A DNA stretch of 40,634 nt from an uncultured Ruminococcus sp. (GTDB lineage Bacteria > Bacillota > Clostridia > Oscillospirales > Acutalibacteraceae). Below the pieces are notes generated by a model that was not told the DNA's origin, did no database searches, and saw only the letters and a program-made list of their open reading frames with translations. Shown piece after piece: positions 25,178 to 35,097 of this stretch. A program made the position numbers and the translations under genes. Every line of letters starts with the position of its first letter. Position 1 is the first letter of the stretch. The DNA is taken from the NCBI GenBank assembly GCA_902786345.1, contig CADACB010000013.1:1-40634 (forward strand), written 5' to 3'.

Positions 25178-26125
25178 TTGAAAAAGATAAAGGTATTATC
25201 AATGGCTGTAACTCTTGCAGCTGTTTGTACATTATCAGCAGGCTGCATAGAAAAAGCTCCCGATAAAATAGAGCTGAAGGTATCAGAGCTTATGCTTGCA
25301 GGAACAGGTGAAGCTTACGATATTTCCAAAGAAGTAATAACCGAGGGCGGCAGTGACAGTCCAAAGCTTAAATATAAGGTATCGGATGAATCCATTGCTG
25401 TGGTAGATGATAATGGTGTGATAACTGCAAAGGGACAGGGAACAGTCGTGGTTACAGTAGCCTCGTCGGTTGACGAAGGCATTGCAGCAGCTGCTGATGT
25501 GCTCGTATATCCTTATCACAATACATATTCAGCGGTAAAATATATTGAAGCTATGGGCTGCAATATTCGCATAAGGCTGGCTCTAAATCCAGACGGCAGC
25601 TATGATTATTACCGTTATCCTATGAATGTAGCCCTCAGCGGAGGCGGTCAAATGCCCTCACTTTCTGATAAAGGAAGCTATAAGACAAGCGGCGGTAAAT
25701 TCACCTTTACAGGAGACATTCTCGGAGAGTTTACAATGGACTTCAAAATTGAGGACAAAACAGCATATCTTGAAGGAGATATGCCAACAGGCGGAGCAAC
25801 CACCCATATGAAGCTTATGATAAATTCAAAGGAAAGCAAGGGTGAAAACGGAACATATACCGCTTCTACTGAAACAGAGGATTGTTCAGCTGCATTACTT
25901 ACACTTACCCTTAATGACGGAAAATATACGCTGAAAAACTCAGACAAAAAAGTATCCGAGGGAAGCTATACCTTTGAAAATAACAGAATAGAATTTTCTG
26001 CAAAATATGGAGTATCCTTCGGAGCAGATTACAACAAGGGCAAGGGTACTGTAGAGGGAACACTCATCCCTATAAATGCCGAAGCCGAAGAAAAAAATGT
26101 ATCGGCAACTCTTACAAAACAATAA
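25178..26125 (+). CDS. lipoprotein with Ig-like and beta-rich domains
   Basis: 315 aa. Signal with lipobox LSAGC, lipidated C23. Residues about 30-110 resemble a bacterial Ig-like (Big_2) domain (YKVSDESIAVVDDNGVITAKGQGTVVVTV). The rest holds two beta-rich units with the pattern L..DGSY.Y...GSYKTSGGKFTFTG, similar to domains in the proteins at 33743 and 35098. TTG start with AAGGAGG 8 nt upstream; the nearer ATG is out of frame and stops at once. It follows the protease by 13 nt. It probably binds a ligand or protein at the membrane surface; the ligand is unknown. Confidence 0.7.
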   Translation: MKKIKVLSMAVTLAAVCTLSAGCIEKAPDKIELKVSELMLAGTGEAYDISKEVITEGGSDSPKLKYKVSDESIAVVDDNGVITAKGQGTVVVTVASSVDEGIAAAADVLVYPYHNTYSAVKYIEAMGCNIRIRLALNPDGSYDYYRYPMNVALSGGGQMPSLSDKGSYKTSGGKFTFTGDILGEFTMDFKIEDKTAYLEGDMPTGGATTHMKLMINSKESKGENGTYTASTETEDCSAALLTLTLNDGKYTLKNSDKKVSEGSYTFENNRIEFSAKYGVSFGADYNKGKGTVEGTLIPINAEAEEKNVSATLTKQ

Positions 26126-26140
26126 GCTCAGGAGGCAGTA

Positions 26141-27274
26141 ATGAAAAGGAAAATACTCACACTGATAATAGCAGCATTGACAGTTTTATGCTTAGCTGCC
26201 TGCGGCAGTCAACAACCGGATAGTAAAAGTGAACAACCTGAAGTTTTATCTGAGATTGCAGGAGATTATTATATCGACCTCAGCGAGCTTGGTATGAAAC
26301 TGACAATATATCTCAGGATAAATAACGACAGCAGCTTTATCTTCTCAAATACAACAGCCTTTGGAGTCAACAAAAGCTCGGGTACGATCGAAAAAACAGA
26401 CGATGGATACCTTATGGTATATACGTCTGTCAACGCTGAGGATAAGTCTGTTTCTGACGGAATAACAAGCAGGTTCAGACTTCTTGAGGATAAAAGTCTT
26501 GACTTCACTGTCTGTGAAAGAATATATTACGGAACTGCAACAGCAACCACAACATCAGCCGATAATCCGTCAGCAAAGCTTATTGCCAAGGCAGTTACAG
26601 CTGATTATGTAGCCCCCTCGAACGAAAGTGATTTTCAGCCGGGTATATATACTGCGGAATACATATTGGCTGATAAGAAATACATCTGCAATGTACATTT
26701 TTTTGAAGACGACAGCTATATTATTATTCTGACTGACAACACTTCAGATGATCCATATTTCTATTCAGAAACAGGACGTTATGGTGTAAGTACAACACAG
26801 CTTGCCCTCACACCAAATGGTGGCAACCGTATTTCGTGTGATGTAATTAGCAGCGGCGAGCTTTCTGTAAGCATACCTGTTCCGGATAAAACTGATGAAA
26901 GAAAGGTAATAAAGCTTGAACTCAGTAACGAAATGCCAAAGGAAATAATGACTTTTAAAGGAAATGGTACAGTGACCGGCAGTAAAGAAGTCTTTGAAGC
27001 AGCGCTTAAGATATATTCAGACGGCAGCTTTGAAAGTATATGCGGCGGATTTGCCGAAAATGGAATCATTGCCCTTGATACTTCATACGGAAGCTTCAAG
27101 CTTTATCCTGACAATCCAACAAACAATACACAAGGTATCAATCAGGTTTCAACAGTTCCGTCCGGAAAGCTTAAACTCAATGAAAATGGAAAGATCATAC
27201 TTGAAGACTTCAGAATAAGGCGGTCTGAAAGTCTTAACAGAGATAAATGTACATTTACACAGGAGGAATCATAA
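26141..27274 (+). CDS. lipoprotein with paralogous beta-rich domain
   Basis: 377 aa. Lipobox LAAC, lipidated C21. Residues about 40-150 (AGDYYIDL... LTIYLRINNDSSFIFSNTTAF) align well with residues 64-176 of the lipoprotein at 33743 and more weakly with three domains of the surface protein at 35098. A further two beta-rich units follow (about 165-270, 280-370), both opening with a G.Y or G.GTV turn. GGAGG precedes the ATG. It lies 15 nt after the previous lipoprotein gene. Not recognised as a named family; a ligand-capture role is inferred from repetition in the operon. Confidence 0.7.
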   Translation: MKRKILTLIIAALTVLCLAACGSQQPDSKSEQPEVLSEIAGDYYIDLSELGMKLTIYLRINNDSSFIFSNTTAFGVNKSSGTIEKTDDGYLMVYTSVNAEDKSVSDGITSRFRLLEDKSLDFTVCERIYYGTATATTTSADNPSAKLIAKAVTADYVAPSNESDFQPGIYTAEYILADKKYICNVHFFEDDSYIIILTDNTSDDPYFYSETGRYGVSTTQLALTPNGGNRISCDVISSGELSVSIPVPDKTDERKVIKLELSNEMPKEIMTFKGNGTVTGSKEVFEAALKIYSDGSFESICGGFAENGIIALDTSYGSFKLYPDNPTNNTQGINQVSTVPSGKLKLNENGKIILEDFRIRRSESLNRDKCTFTQEES

Positions 27275-27275
27275 A

Positions 27276-27947
27276 ATGAGATCAGCTGAAAATTTTTTTG
27301 AATGGGCATTCGATACAAGAGCAAAAACAGTTATGAAAATCTATAATGGTGAACAGATGTCAATGGAAAAGATGTTTATATCCTTCTGCTCACACGAGCC
27401 TGCATTTGTATCATATGGACCTGCCGGTCTTAATGCCAGTGTAAAGGGCGTTGGATTTATTCCCAAGGATGAGTATCTTGAAGATACACTTGAGGTGTAT
27501 TTAAAGCATATAAAAACCTTCGACCCCGAGGATAAAACATACAGTCAAAGAGGTCTTGGAATACTTATCGAACAGATGTACAGCAAACAGGCAAGAAACC
27601 GAATTGACTTCACAAAGCTTGGAAGTCTGGAGCTTGCCAAAAAACAAAGCTGGGAAAATTATCAGGTTAATAAAGAAGCTGCACTGATTTTTCATCAGCC
27701 GCCTATGCTCTCATATAAGCTTAAGGGCAGGATCGAAATTTATGATGAAGAGCAGTCAGGAAAAAAAGAACTTTATCAGCAGTTTATAAATGCACAGCAC
27801 GATATGTACCATACTCCCGGAGGTATGGACTTATGGAAAAAACAACCGGCATATATCTTTCATATCGAAGAAATATATGATAATTCAGCGTCAAAGGAAG
27901 GCTTCGGTACAAGACTTGAATATCATGTACCTGATAAAGAACTATGA
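27276..27947 (+). CDS. conserved cytosolic protein of unknown function
   Basis: 223 aa, with no signal peptide or membrane segment, the only apparently soluble cytosolic protein among the binding components of this operon. Motifs include FCSHEPAFVSYGP (about 37-49), YSQRGLGILIEQMYSKQARNRIDF, LIFHQPPMLSYKLKGRIEIYD and NAQHDMYHTPGG. The second half has some flavor of the PNPOx-like split-barrel fold, but I cannot confirm this. It starts 1 nt after the previous stop region with ACAGGAGG inside that gene, and its stop overlaps the next start (ATGA). Tight coupling suggests it handles the imported ligand or regulates uptake. Function unassigned. Confidence 0.6.
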   Translation: MRSAENFFEWAFDTRAKTVMKIYNGEQMSMEKMFISFCSHEPAFVSYGPAGLNASVKGVGFIPKDEYLEDTLEVYLKHIKTFDPEDKTYSQRGLGILIEQMYSKQARNRIDFTKLGSLELAKKQSWENYQVNKEAALIFHQPPMLSYKLKGRIEIYDEEQSGKKELYQQFINAQHDMYHTPGGMDLWKKQPAYIFHIEEIYDNSASKEGFGTRLEYHVPDKEL

Positions 27948-29821
27948 AAAGATTAATTTCTGCAGCACTGACTATATGTCTTATGCTTGCACTCTTTGTC
28001 ACCCCGGGTTGTAAAACGTCTATAGGACAAAGAAAGAACGACCAGAGTTCTACACTTTATGTGGGATATGTAGGCAGTTCATTTCCTACATCATTTATGC
28101 CGTGGCTGTCACGAGACGGAATAGCTCCTACTGTAGCAAGTATGGTTTATAATACTTTATTTTCCTATGATGATGAAAGCGGCGACTTTGAGCCGCTGAT
28201 TGCAAAGAACTGGTGTTATGTCAGCCTTGACGGTGAACCGCTTACAACAGACGGAACATATGAAGGAAAAACCGATTATGCTGCGGTAGAGGAATATTAT
28301 TCGGATCTTTCAGATGACTATATGGCTGTAAGAATAGAGCTTTATGACAATGTATATTGGTCAGACGGAGAACGCCTTACGGTTGAAGATGTATATTATT
28401 CCTTTGATGTTGCAACAGATAATACTTTGAGCAACCATGCCGGTGCATTGGCGTGGACTGCCGATCTTTGTCACGAATCGAACAAAGGAAAGCTTATTCG
28501 TCAGGGAATGTTTACAGCTAAGCATCCTGATCTCAGCGGTACATACCCGATAAGAGAAGGAGAAGAGGATACAGTTATGTATCTTCACGTAAACAAGATA
28601 TTCGGCTCTGTAACGACGCTTTTTAATACTATACTTATTATTCCTGAGCATATTTGGAAGCCGATAGTTAGTGAGTCACAGCAGCTTAATAATAAAAATC
28701 CGCAGGGAGAATTTCTTGATCAATACAGAAACCCTGTAGGCAGCGGTGCGTGGATACTCAATACAAATGAAACAAATACGCAGATGATAGTTCTTGACAG
28801 AAATCCGGATTATCACCTTAAGGCTTCTGACGGCAGTCCGCTTTATAAAGTTGATAAAATAAAAATACTTCTTTATCTTGATTCAAACACGGCAATCTTT
28901 GCCTTGAGAAAGGGCTACATAGATATTCTCGATTCCGCTGTAAGCAGCAACTATGTCTCACTGATGGAAAAAGAGGATAATATTTATATTTCACGTTCCT
29001 CGGGCAGTGCGGTTAGTTGCCTTGTACTGAATGTCGAACCATCGTCACCTTTCGACAACGGTATAAAACTGCTGTTCAAAGACAAGTCTTTTCGCAGAGC
29101 TATTGCCCTTGCAGTTGATCAACAAGAGCTTGTTGATAAAATACTGGACGGTTCGGGAAAAACTGTATCCGCCGGACTTATTTTATCTGACAATAAGCTT
29201 TTGTATGAAGAAAAATCAGATCTTTTATCATTTCCGCTTGAGAAAAGATTAAAGATTGCCAATGAGCTGATGGATGGTCTTTATCCCCAAAAGGATGCAG
29301 ACGGATACAGATTATATAACGGTAAACGTATAAGCTTTGAGCTTCTGACAGGTGCAGGTGCACAAGATACGGTATCTTATCTTCAGCGGCAGCTCAGTAA
29401 GATCGGCATAGAGCTTGTTTTCAAGGCTTCAGGCTCATCGCCCGAAACAACTTACCTTTACAGAAGTGATTTTGATATTACAACACAGGCTGTAATACTT
29501 TCAATGGCAAATGCAGATGTAATGTATCGTGCACATTTTGTAACAACGGAGCGTTCTTCAAATTATGGAAAATATTCAGATGAAGTTCTCACAAAAAAGA
29601 TAGAGGAAATGCGGCACACTCTTAACCGTGACTTGAAAATAAAGCTTATAAAAGAGCTTCAGATACTCACGGCAGAAGCATATTATAAAATTCCTCTCTA
29701 TTGTTCGGATGTTCTTTCTGCTGCACGAACTGACCGTTTCAGCGGTTACGTTTCTATGCCCGGGGCAACTGCATTCAATAACGAAACCTTAAAGAATCTC
29801 AAAATGGTTGGAGTGTCTTAA
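27944..29821 (+). CDS. Opp/Dpp-type ABC transporter substrate-binding lipoprotein
   Basis: 625 aa, larger than most family-5 solute-binding proteins. Lipobox TPGC, lipidated C23. Typical features are a start like LYVGYVGSSFPTSF... ASMVYNTLFSYDD, WSDGERLTVEDVYYSFD (about 140-156), NPVGSGAWIL (about 264-273), NPDYH, and the C-terminal SFRRAIALAVDQQELV (about 384-399). It presents a peptide, nickel, heme or similar ligand to the permeases encoded next. An ATGA overlap couples it to the cytosolic gene upstream. Ligand not predictable from sequence alone. Confidence 0.9.
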   Translation: MKRLISAALTICLMLALFVTPGCKTSIGQRKNDQSSTLYVGYVGSSFPTSFMPWLSRDGIAPTVASMVYNTLFSYDDESGDFEPLIAKNWCYVSLDGEPLTTDGTYEGKTDYAAVEEYYSDLSDDYMAVRIELYDNVYWSDGERLTVEDVYYSFDVATDNTLSNHAGALAWTADLCHESNKGKLIRQGMFTAKHPDLSGTYPIREGEEDTVMYLHVNKIFGSVTTLFNTILIIPEHIWKPIVSESQQLNNKNPQGEFLDQYRNPVGSGAWILNTNETNTQMIVLDRNPDYHLKASDGSPLYKVDKIKILLYLDSNTAIFALRKGYIDILDSAVSSNYVSLMEKEDNIYISRSSGSAVSCLVLNVEPSSPFDNGIKLLFKDKSFRRAIALAVDQQELVDKILDGSGKTVSAGLILSDNKLLYEEKSDLLSFPLEKRLKIANELMDGLYPQKDADGYRLYNGKRISFELLTGAGAQDTVSYLQRQLSKIGIELVFKASGSSPETTYLYRSDFDITTQAVILSMANADVMYRAHFVTTERSSNYGKYSDEVLTKKIEEMRHTLNRDLKIKLIKELQILTAEAYYKIPLYCSDVLSAARTDRFSGYVSMPGATAFNNETLKNLKMVGVS

Positions 29822-29827
29822 TATCAT

Positions 29828-30826
29828 ATGAGTAAGATTTATGTGATCAAACGGATATTATATACAGTTCTGGTATTTTTTATTGTTGTAACTCTTTGCT
29901 TTTTCATACCTCGTATGGGAGTTGACGATCCCTGTGCACGTTATTATCCTGCACAGGGCAATATGAGTGATGAAAGCTATGAAACTATCAAGGAGCTTAC
30001 ACGTCAGCAATACGGACTTGACGGCTCAACCTGGTCACAATACACACGATACATTAATAATCTTATACACGGTGATCTTGGAACATCATACCGTGCGGGC
30101 TCGCCAAAGGTTATGGATCTTATTGCAGACCGTCTTCCTTGGACATTGGTGCTTTCAGTTTCAAGTATGGTACTTTGTTTTTTCTTCGGAGTTATTATCG
30201 GAACACACTGTGCAGTTAAAAGAGGCGGATGGCAGGACAGAGCACTTATGAATGCGTCAACAATAACAACAGCTGTTCCGTCCTTCTTCATAGCACTGCT
30301 GCTTACTTTTTTTCTTGGCTTTCAGTGGGAGATATTTCCTGCATATACCGACCAGAATCTTGTTTCATCCTTTGACTGGAGTTTAGAAAGTATGGGTGCT
30401 GTAGCATATAATGCAGCACTGCCTGTATTAAGCACAATGCTCGGAGGTATAATATCAAATGCACAATCTGTACGCAACAGTGTTATATCGGCTGCCAGAG
30501 AAAATTTTGCTGTAACAGCAAAAGCAAAGGGTATTACAAACAGAGGCGTTCTCTATAAACACGTATTGAGAAATGCACTTCTACCAATAGTAACAGGGCT
30601 TGGAATGAGTCTTTCCGGACTAATAGGAGGTTCTGTTGTAATAGAGCAGATATTCAACTGGCACGGAATGGGTACCCTCTATCTTGAAGCCAATAATACA
30701 AACGATTATCCACTTATGATGGGAATTATGATATTAATATCAGCTTTTGCACTTGCCGCAAATCTTATAACCGATCTGTGCTATGGACTTCTTGATCCAA
30801 GAGTTACACTGGGGGAAAAAGTATGA
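29828..30826 (+). CDS. OppB/DppB-type ABC transporter permease
   Basis: 332 aa with six predicted membrane helices: an N-terminal helix at about 8-28, then five after residue 95. The conserved permease loop is SVISAARENFAVTAKAKG (about 218-235), followed by LRNALLPIVTGLG, the normal EAA-type coupling region for contact with the ATPases. It follows the binding-protein gene by 6 nt and overlaps the next gene by 4 nt (ATGA). Normal length for the family. Confidence 0.93.
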   Translation: MSKIYVIKRILYTVLVFFIVVTLCFFIPRMGVDDPCARYYPAQGNMSDESYETIKELTRQQYGLDGSTWSQYTRYINNLIHGDLGTSYRAGSPKVMDLIADRLPWTLVLSVSSMVLCFFFGVIIGTHCAVKRGGWQDRALMNASTITTAVPSFFIALLLTFFLGFQWEIFPAYTDQNLVSSFDWSLESMGAVAYNAALPVLSTMLGGIISNAQSVRNSVISAARENFAVTAKAKGITNRGVLYKHVLRNALLPIVTGLGMSLSGLIGGSVVIEQIFNWHGMGTLYLEANNTNDYPLMMGIMILISAFALAANLITDLCYGLLDPRVTLGEKV

Positions 30827-31776
30827 GCTTGATAAAAGGAATGTTTATCGGAATATGGAATTTTCTTAAAAAAATATGGGATGACAAACAGGGCAGAACA
30901 GGACTTATAATTGCAGCTTTTCTTGCTCTTGTTGCGATATTTGCTCCGCTGCTCACACCATATGATCCATATGATGTGGCAATGCGTGATGATAAGGGGC
31001 TTTCTCCTAGCCTCGAGCATATTTTGGGTACATCTATTACAACAGGTCAGGATATTTTCAGTATGCTTATATATGGTACAAGAGTATCCCTGAGCGTAGG
31101 ACTTATAACAGGACTGGCAATAGCCTTTCTGGGAACAGCTTTGGGTGTAGCGGCAGGTTATATCGGTGGAATAGTCGATATGGTACTTATGCGTATTGTT
31201 GATGTTATGATCGTTATTCCTACTCTTCCACTGACAATACTTATTACAAATATTTTTGGTAAAAGCTATGTTGTAATTGTTCTTGTATTTGTATTATTCG
31301 GCTGGACAGGACTTGCAAGAACAGTTCGTTCTCAGGTGCTTCAGATAAAAAATACAGATTATGTAAAAGCAGCTGAGTTAAGCGGAGGCAGTAAGGGATA
31401 TATTATGCTGCACCATATTATGCCGGCAGTATCTCATCTTGTTGTAATAAGTACTGCACTCACGTGTGCAGGTATTATGATAGCAGAGGCCGGACTGAGC
31501 TTTCTTGGACTTGGAAATCCAACGGCAATAAGTTGGGGAAAAATGCTTGCTGACGCACAGAGCGGCGGTTCAATGCTTTTTGGACAGTGGTGGACAATCA
31601 TAGCACCGGGCATCGGCATATTCCTTTCAGTTTTCTCGTTTATGCGAATCGGTCTTGCCATCGAGGGAATACTTAATCCAAGAATGAAAAAAAGCGGTGA
31701 CGCAAGAAAATTGTGGAAGCATATGAATCACCGTTATCTTGATGAGGTTCTCAGGTCAATGGAGGACACAGTATGA
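30823..31776 (+). CDS. OppC/DppC-type ABC transporter permease
   Basis: 317 aa. Short cytosolic N-terminus, first helix at about 26-45 (TGLIIAAFLALVAIFAPLL), then the LGTSITTGQDIFSMLIYGTRVSL motif (about 70-90) and five more helices. The coupling loop is KNTDYVKAAELSGGSKG, followed by HHIMPAVSHLVV. Forms the translocation channel with the preceding permease. Four-base overlaps at both ends. Confidence 0.93.
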   Translation: MSLIKGMFIGIWNFLKKIWDDKQGRTGLIIAAFLALVAIFAPLLTPYDPYDVAMRDDKGLSPSLEHILGTSITTGQDIFSMLIYGTRVSLSVGLITGLAIAFLGTALGVAAGYIGGIVDMVLMRIVDVMIVIPTLPLTILITNIFGKSYVVIVLVFVLFGWTGLARTVRSQVLQIKNTDYVKAAELSGGSKGYIMLHHIMPAVSHLVVISTALTCAGIMIAEAGLSFLGLGNPTAISWGKMLADAQSGGSMLFGQWWTIIAPGIGIFLSVFSFMRIGLAIEGILNPRMKKSGDARKLWKHMNHRYLDEVLRSMEDTV

Positions 31777-32753
31777 ACAAAGTTCTTGAAATAAAAAATC
31801 TCAAAATTGCCTTTGCAGGACATAACGGCATTATAAGGGCTGTTGAAGGAATAAATATAAATATAAACAAGGGTGAATGTCTGGCTGTGGTAGGGGAAAG
31901 CGGATGCGGAAAAAGCGTCACAGGACTTGCTGCTATGAAGCTGATAGACACCTCAGGCGCAGTTGTAAGAACAGATAAGCATATTTTATGCGGAAAGGAT
32001 GTTTCGGATCTGACTGACAGGGAAATGGCAGATATAAGAGGACGAAAAGTTTCAATGATATTTCAGGATGCACTTTCGGCCCTTGATCCTGTTATGACTG
32101 TCGGAAAGCAAATAGACGAGATATATTTTCGTCATTTCAGACTTTCAAAAAAGGAAGCCAAAAAAAAATCAATAGAAGCACTGGCGGCAGTCGGCATTCC
32201 CGATCCTCAGTTAAGATACCGCAGTTTTCCTCACGAACTTTCGGGCGGTATGCGTCAAAGGGTACTCATTGCAATGGCATTTGCCTGTGATCCTGAGCTC
32301 ATAATAGCAGACGAACCAACAACGGCACTTGATGTAACAATACAGGCTCAGATACTGCAGCTTCTAAAAAGCCTTCAAAAGGAGCACAATACAGCACTTA
32401 TGATAATATCACACGACCTCAGCGTCGTTGCAAATATGGCAGATAGAATTGCTGTTATGTACAGCGGAAAAATTGTGGAGCAGGCAGCTGCCGATGAGCT
32501 GATAAGCTCACCACAGCATCCATATACAAAAGGACTTTTATCTGCTGTTGTAAAAATCAACGATACAAAAGGGCAATTTACACAAATCCCCGGCAGTCTT
32601 CCTGATCCTGCTGCCAAGCCCGACGGCTGTTATTTTTACCCAAGGTGCTCTCAGCTTAAAAATATTTGTAAAACAGAAAAGCCTTTTTTAAGGGAAATAT
32701 CAGACACACATTACGTCCGTTGTCATAACTGCGGAGGTGAGTGTAATGGCTGA
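31773..32753 (+). CDS. OppD/DppD-type ABC transporter ATPase
   Basis: 326 aa. Walker A GESGCGKSVT (41-50), Q-loop MIFQDALSALDPV, signature LSGGMRQRVLIAMA, Walker B IIADEPTTALDV and switch ISHDLSV are all intact. The C-terminal oligopeptide-family region has four Cys (CYFYPRC, ICKTEKP, RCHNC), as in the DppD group that can hold an Fe-S cluster. It overlaps the permease before it (ATGA) and the second ATPase by 8 nt. Confidence 0.94.
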   Translation: MNKVLEIKNLKIAFAGHNGIIRAVEGINININKGECLAVVGESGCGKSVTGLAAMKLIDTSGAVVRTDKHILCGKDVSDLTDREMADIRGRKVSMIFQDALSALDPVMTVGKQIDEIYFRHFRLSKKEAKKKSIEALAAVGIPDPQLRYRSFPHELSGGMRQRVLIAMAFACDPELIIADEPTTALDVTIQAQILQLLKSLQKEHNTALMIISHDLSVVANMADRIAVMYSGKIVEQAAADELISSPQHPYTKGLLSAVVKINDTKGQFTQIPGSLPDPAAKPDGCYFYPRCSQLKNICKTEKPFLREISDTHYVRCHNCGGECNG

Positions 32754-33729
32754 AGAGAAAAATATCATAATGCGAACAGAAAACCTTGAAATACGTTTTC
32801 CGCTGAAAAAGAACACGATCTTTTTAAAGCGTAAGTATGTTCACGCAGTATCAGATGTATCCGTTGAGATATTTGAAGGTGAAACCTTCGGCCTTGTCGG
32901 AGAAAGCGGATGTGGAAAATCTACATTTGCCAATGCTACACTAGGTTTTTTAAAGCCTTCGGGCGGAAAGATATTTTTTCGTGACGAAGAGCTTGATGTA
33001 AAAAACAAGCACAAGCTTAGGCTGCAAAGAAACGATATGCAAAAAATTTTTCAGGATCCATCAACCTCTCTTAATCCTCGTTTTACCGTTGAGCAAACTA
33101 TAGGCGAACCGTTAAGGATAAGAGGCGGCAGCAGCCGCAATGAACAAAAGGAAATGATAGCAGACATGCTTAAAAAAGTCGGCTTATCAGAAAACGATAT
33201 GAAAAGAAATGTATCAGATTTTTCGGGAGGACAAAAACAAAGAATAGCAATAGCAAGAGCACTTATACTCAAGCCGCGTTATCTTGTTTGTGATGAGCCT
33301 GTAAGTGCTTTAGATGTATCAGTTCATGCACAGATATTAAATTTGCTTATGGATCTGCAGGGACAGCTTGGAATTACTTATCTTTTCATTTCACATAATC
33401 TCGCATCTGTAAGAAAACTGTGTGACAGAATAGCTATAATGTATCTCGGAAGAATAGTTGAATGCGGCAGCTCACAGGCAATTTTTTCAAATCCGCTGCA
33501 TCCGTATACAATGGCACTTATATCGGCTGTTCTTGATACATCTTCGGATTCCGGCAGTAAAAGGATTGTGCTCAGGGGTGATGCGGCAAGTCCAATAGAT
33601 ATTCCCGAAGGCTGCGCTTTTTTTCAAAGGTGTCCTTTTGCAAAAGAAGACTGCAAAAAGCTTTCCTGTGAGCTTAAGGAATATGAAAAGGATCATTTTG
33701 CTGCGTGTCCGTTTATAAATAAAAAATAA
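32746..33729 (+). CDS. OppF/DppF-type ABC transporter ATPase
   Basis: 327 aa from the ATG at 32746 (GGAGGTGA just upstream; a GTG 9 nt earlier lies inside that site). Walker A GESGCGKST (about 62-70), Q-loop KIFQDPSTSLNPR, signature FSGGQKQRIAIARA, Walker B LVCDEPVSALDV and ISHNLAS are intact. The C-terminal region has CAFFQRCPFAKEDCKK and a late CPF. It completes the importer. The next gene starts 13 nt downstream, so the operon continues. Confidence 0.94.
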   Translation: MAEEKNIIMRTENLEIRFPLKKNTIFLKRKYVHAVSDVSVEIFEGETFGLVGESGCGKSTFANATLGFLKPSGGKIFFRDEELDVKNKHKLRLQRNDMQKIFQDPSTSLNPRFTVEQTIGEPLRIRGGSSRNEQKEMIADMLKKVGLSENDMKRNVSDFSGGQKQRIAIARALILKPRYLVCDEPVSALDVSVHAQILNLLMDLQGQLGITYLFISHNLASVRKLCDRIAIMYLGRIVECGSSQAIFSNPLHPYTMALISAVLDTSSDSGSKRIVLRGDAASPIDIPEGCAFFQRCPFAKEDCKKLSCELKEYEKDHFAACPFINKK

Positions 33730-33742
33730 GGTGGCTTAACTT

Positions 33743-35038
33743 ATGAAAAGAAATTCATCAAAAAAGACAATATCAATAATATTTGCTGCAATGCTGTCAA
33801 TATGTCTTATAGTCTCAGGCTGCAGCAATCCATCAGGAGAAGGATCATCGGTAATCAGCAATATGTCTGCATCCTCACAAGCTGAAAATACCTCAGAGAA
33901 TCAGGTTAGTTCAGAGGATTATTCAAGTCTTGCTGGCATTTATAATACAAAAATTGATATGACAGAAACACAAAGTGTACAGCTCTATCTTAAAATATTT
34001 GATGACGGCAGCTTTGTATTTTCAAGAGATACCAATTTCAAGACAAATGAAAAGGGGGCAGGCGTTATCGGTAAAGATTCTGATAATAAGGATGTGTTTA
34101 TATACACTGTTATCAACGCAAAGAATATTGAAAAGGGAGAATGTACTGCTTCTTATATGGTAAATGAAAACGGAGATATACAATTCACATCTCCTATGTG
34201 GTTCGGAAGTACAAAACCTAAACTCACAGGTGAAGACGGTAACGTTACATATCCGTGTTTTGTAAAGTATGATACGTCAAAAGCAGAAAATTCAGAACTA
34301 TCAGCCAACTCTCAGGTATCAGTTAAAGAAACCTCTGAACAAAGAAAGGAAAGCTCAATTGAAAAGACATCAGGTAATGAACAATCAAAGAAATCTTCTT
34401 CTGTACCGTCAGAGCCTTCAAAGCAGTCTTCAGCTGTTCGGGAAAATTCAGATACAGCAACCACAGTTCAGGAAAGTTCTGTAATTGAAGTAACAACAGA
34501 ACCGTCAGTCCAAAAACCTACTGTACAGGAAACGCGTTCACAGCAGGCATCCAGACTTCAAAGCTCTATTAATTCACAACCTTTACAGTCAAGTATTCCT
34601 TCTGAAATACATAAATCAGAAGAAAGTTCTAAGCCTTCACAGCAATCTTCACAGACTCAGCCATCTGTAAATCCGTCCGGTTCTTCGGCAGAAGCATCCA
34701 AGGAGCAGAGCAAGGAAGAAACTTTACAGCCTTTCAAAGAGGGTGCATATCACGGCACACTCAGTAAATATGTTGATGCTATGAACAGTAATGTAAAATA
34801 TAACATAGATATACAGTTCAAGGATGGAAAATACAATTATACAGTCAATATAAATCTTTCGGGAGCAATGGAACATACTTCCACAGAAAGTTACAACGGA
34901 ACATATAAGGTTACCGGAGATACAATGTCACTGACAGGCAAACTGTCATCGGGAAAAATATATGGTTCATCTGTAACCCTTACAGGTTATCTGTCAAGCT
35001 TTGCTTCACAGGAAGAAACCGTGACGTTGTTTCAATAA
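33743..35038 (+). CDS. lipoprotein with Ser/Gln-rich linker and two beta-rich domains
   Basis: 431 aa. Lipobox VSGC, lipidated C27. Domain 1 (64-176, ending FTSPMWFG...) belongs to the same family as the lipoprotein at 26141 and three domains of the surface protein at 35098. A low-complexity Ser/Glu/Gln/Pro linker spans about 180-332. Domain 2 (about 334-431, FKEGAYHGTLSKY... YNIDIQFKDGKYNYTVNI) matches residues 281-375 of the next protein. The linker could span the cell wall and hold domain 2 away from the membrane. Ligand unknown. Confidence 0.75.
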   Translation: MKRNSSKKTISIIFAAMLSICLIVSGCSNPSGEGSSVISNMSASSQAENTSENQVSSEDYSSLAGIYNTKIDMTETQSVQLYLKIFDDGSFVFSRDTNFKTNEKGAGVIGKDSDNKDVFIYTVINAKNIEKGECTASYMVNENGDIQFTSPMWFGSTKPKLTGEDGNVTYPCFVKYDTSKAENSELSANSQVSVKETSEQRKESSIEKTSGNEQSKKSSSVPSEPSKQSSAVRENSDTATTVQESSVIEVTTEPSVQKPTVQETRSQQASRLQSSINSQPLQSSIPSEIHKSEESSKPSQQSSQTQPSVNPSGSSAEASKEQSKEETLQPFKEGAYHGTLSKYVDAMNSNVKYNIDIQFKDGKYNYTVNINLSGAMEHTSTESYNGTYKVTGDTMSLTGKLSSGKIYGSSVTLTGYLSSFASQEETVTLFQ

Positions 35039-35045
35039 GGTCATT

Positions 35046-35065
35046 AAACGGTGAAAACCGTTTTT
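35046..35065 (+). terminator. short hairpin, possible partial terminator inside the operon
   Basis: AAACGGT and ACCGTTT close a GAAA tetraloop and are followed by TT. With only seven pairs and a short T run it may reduce read-through into the large surface-protein gene rather than stop it. Confidence 0.5.
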
Positions 35066-35097
35066 ATGATAAATAAATCAGAAAAGGAGATAAGAAA

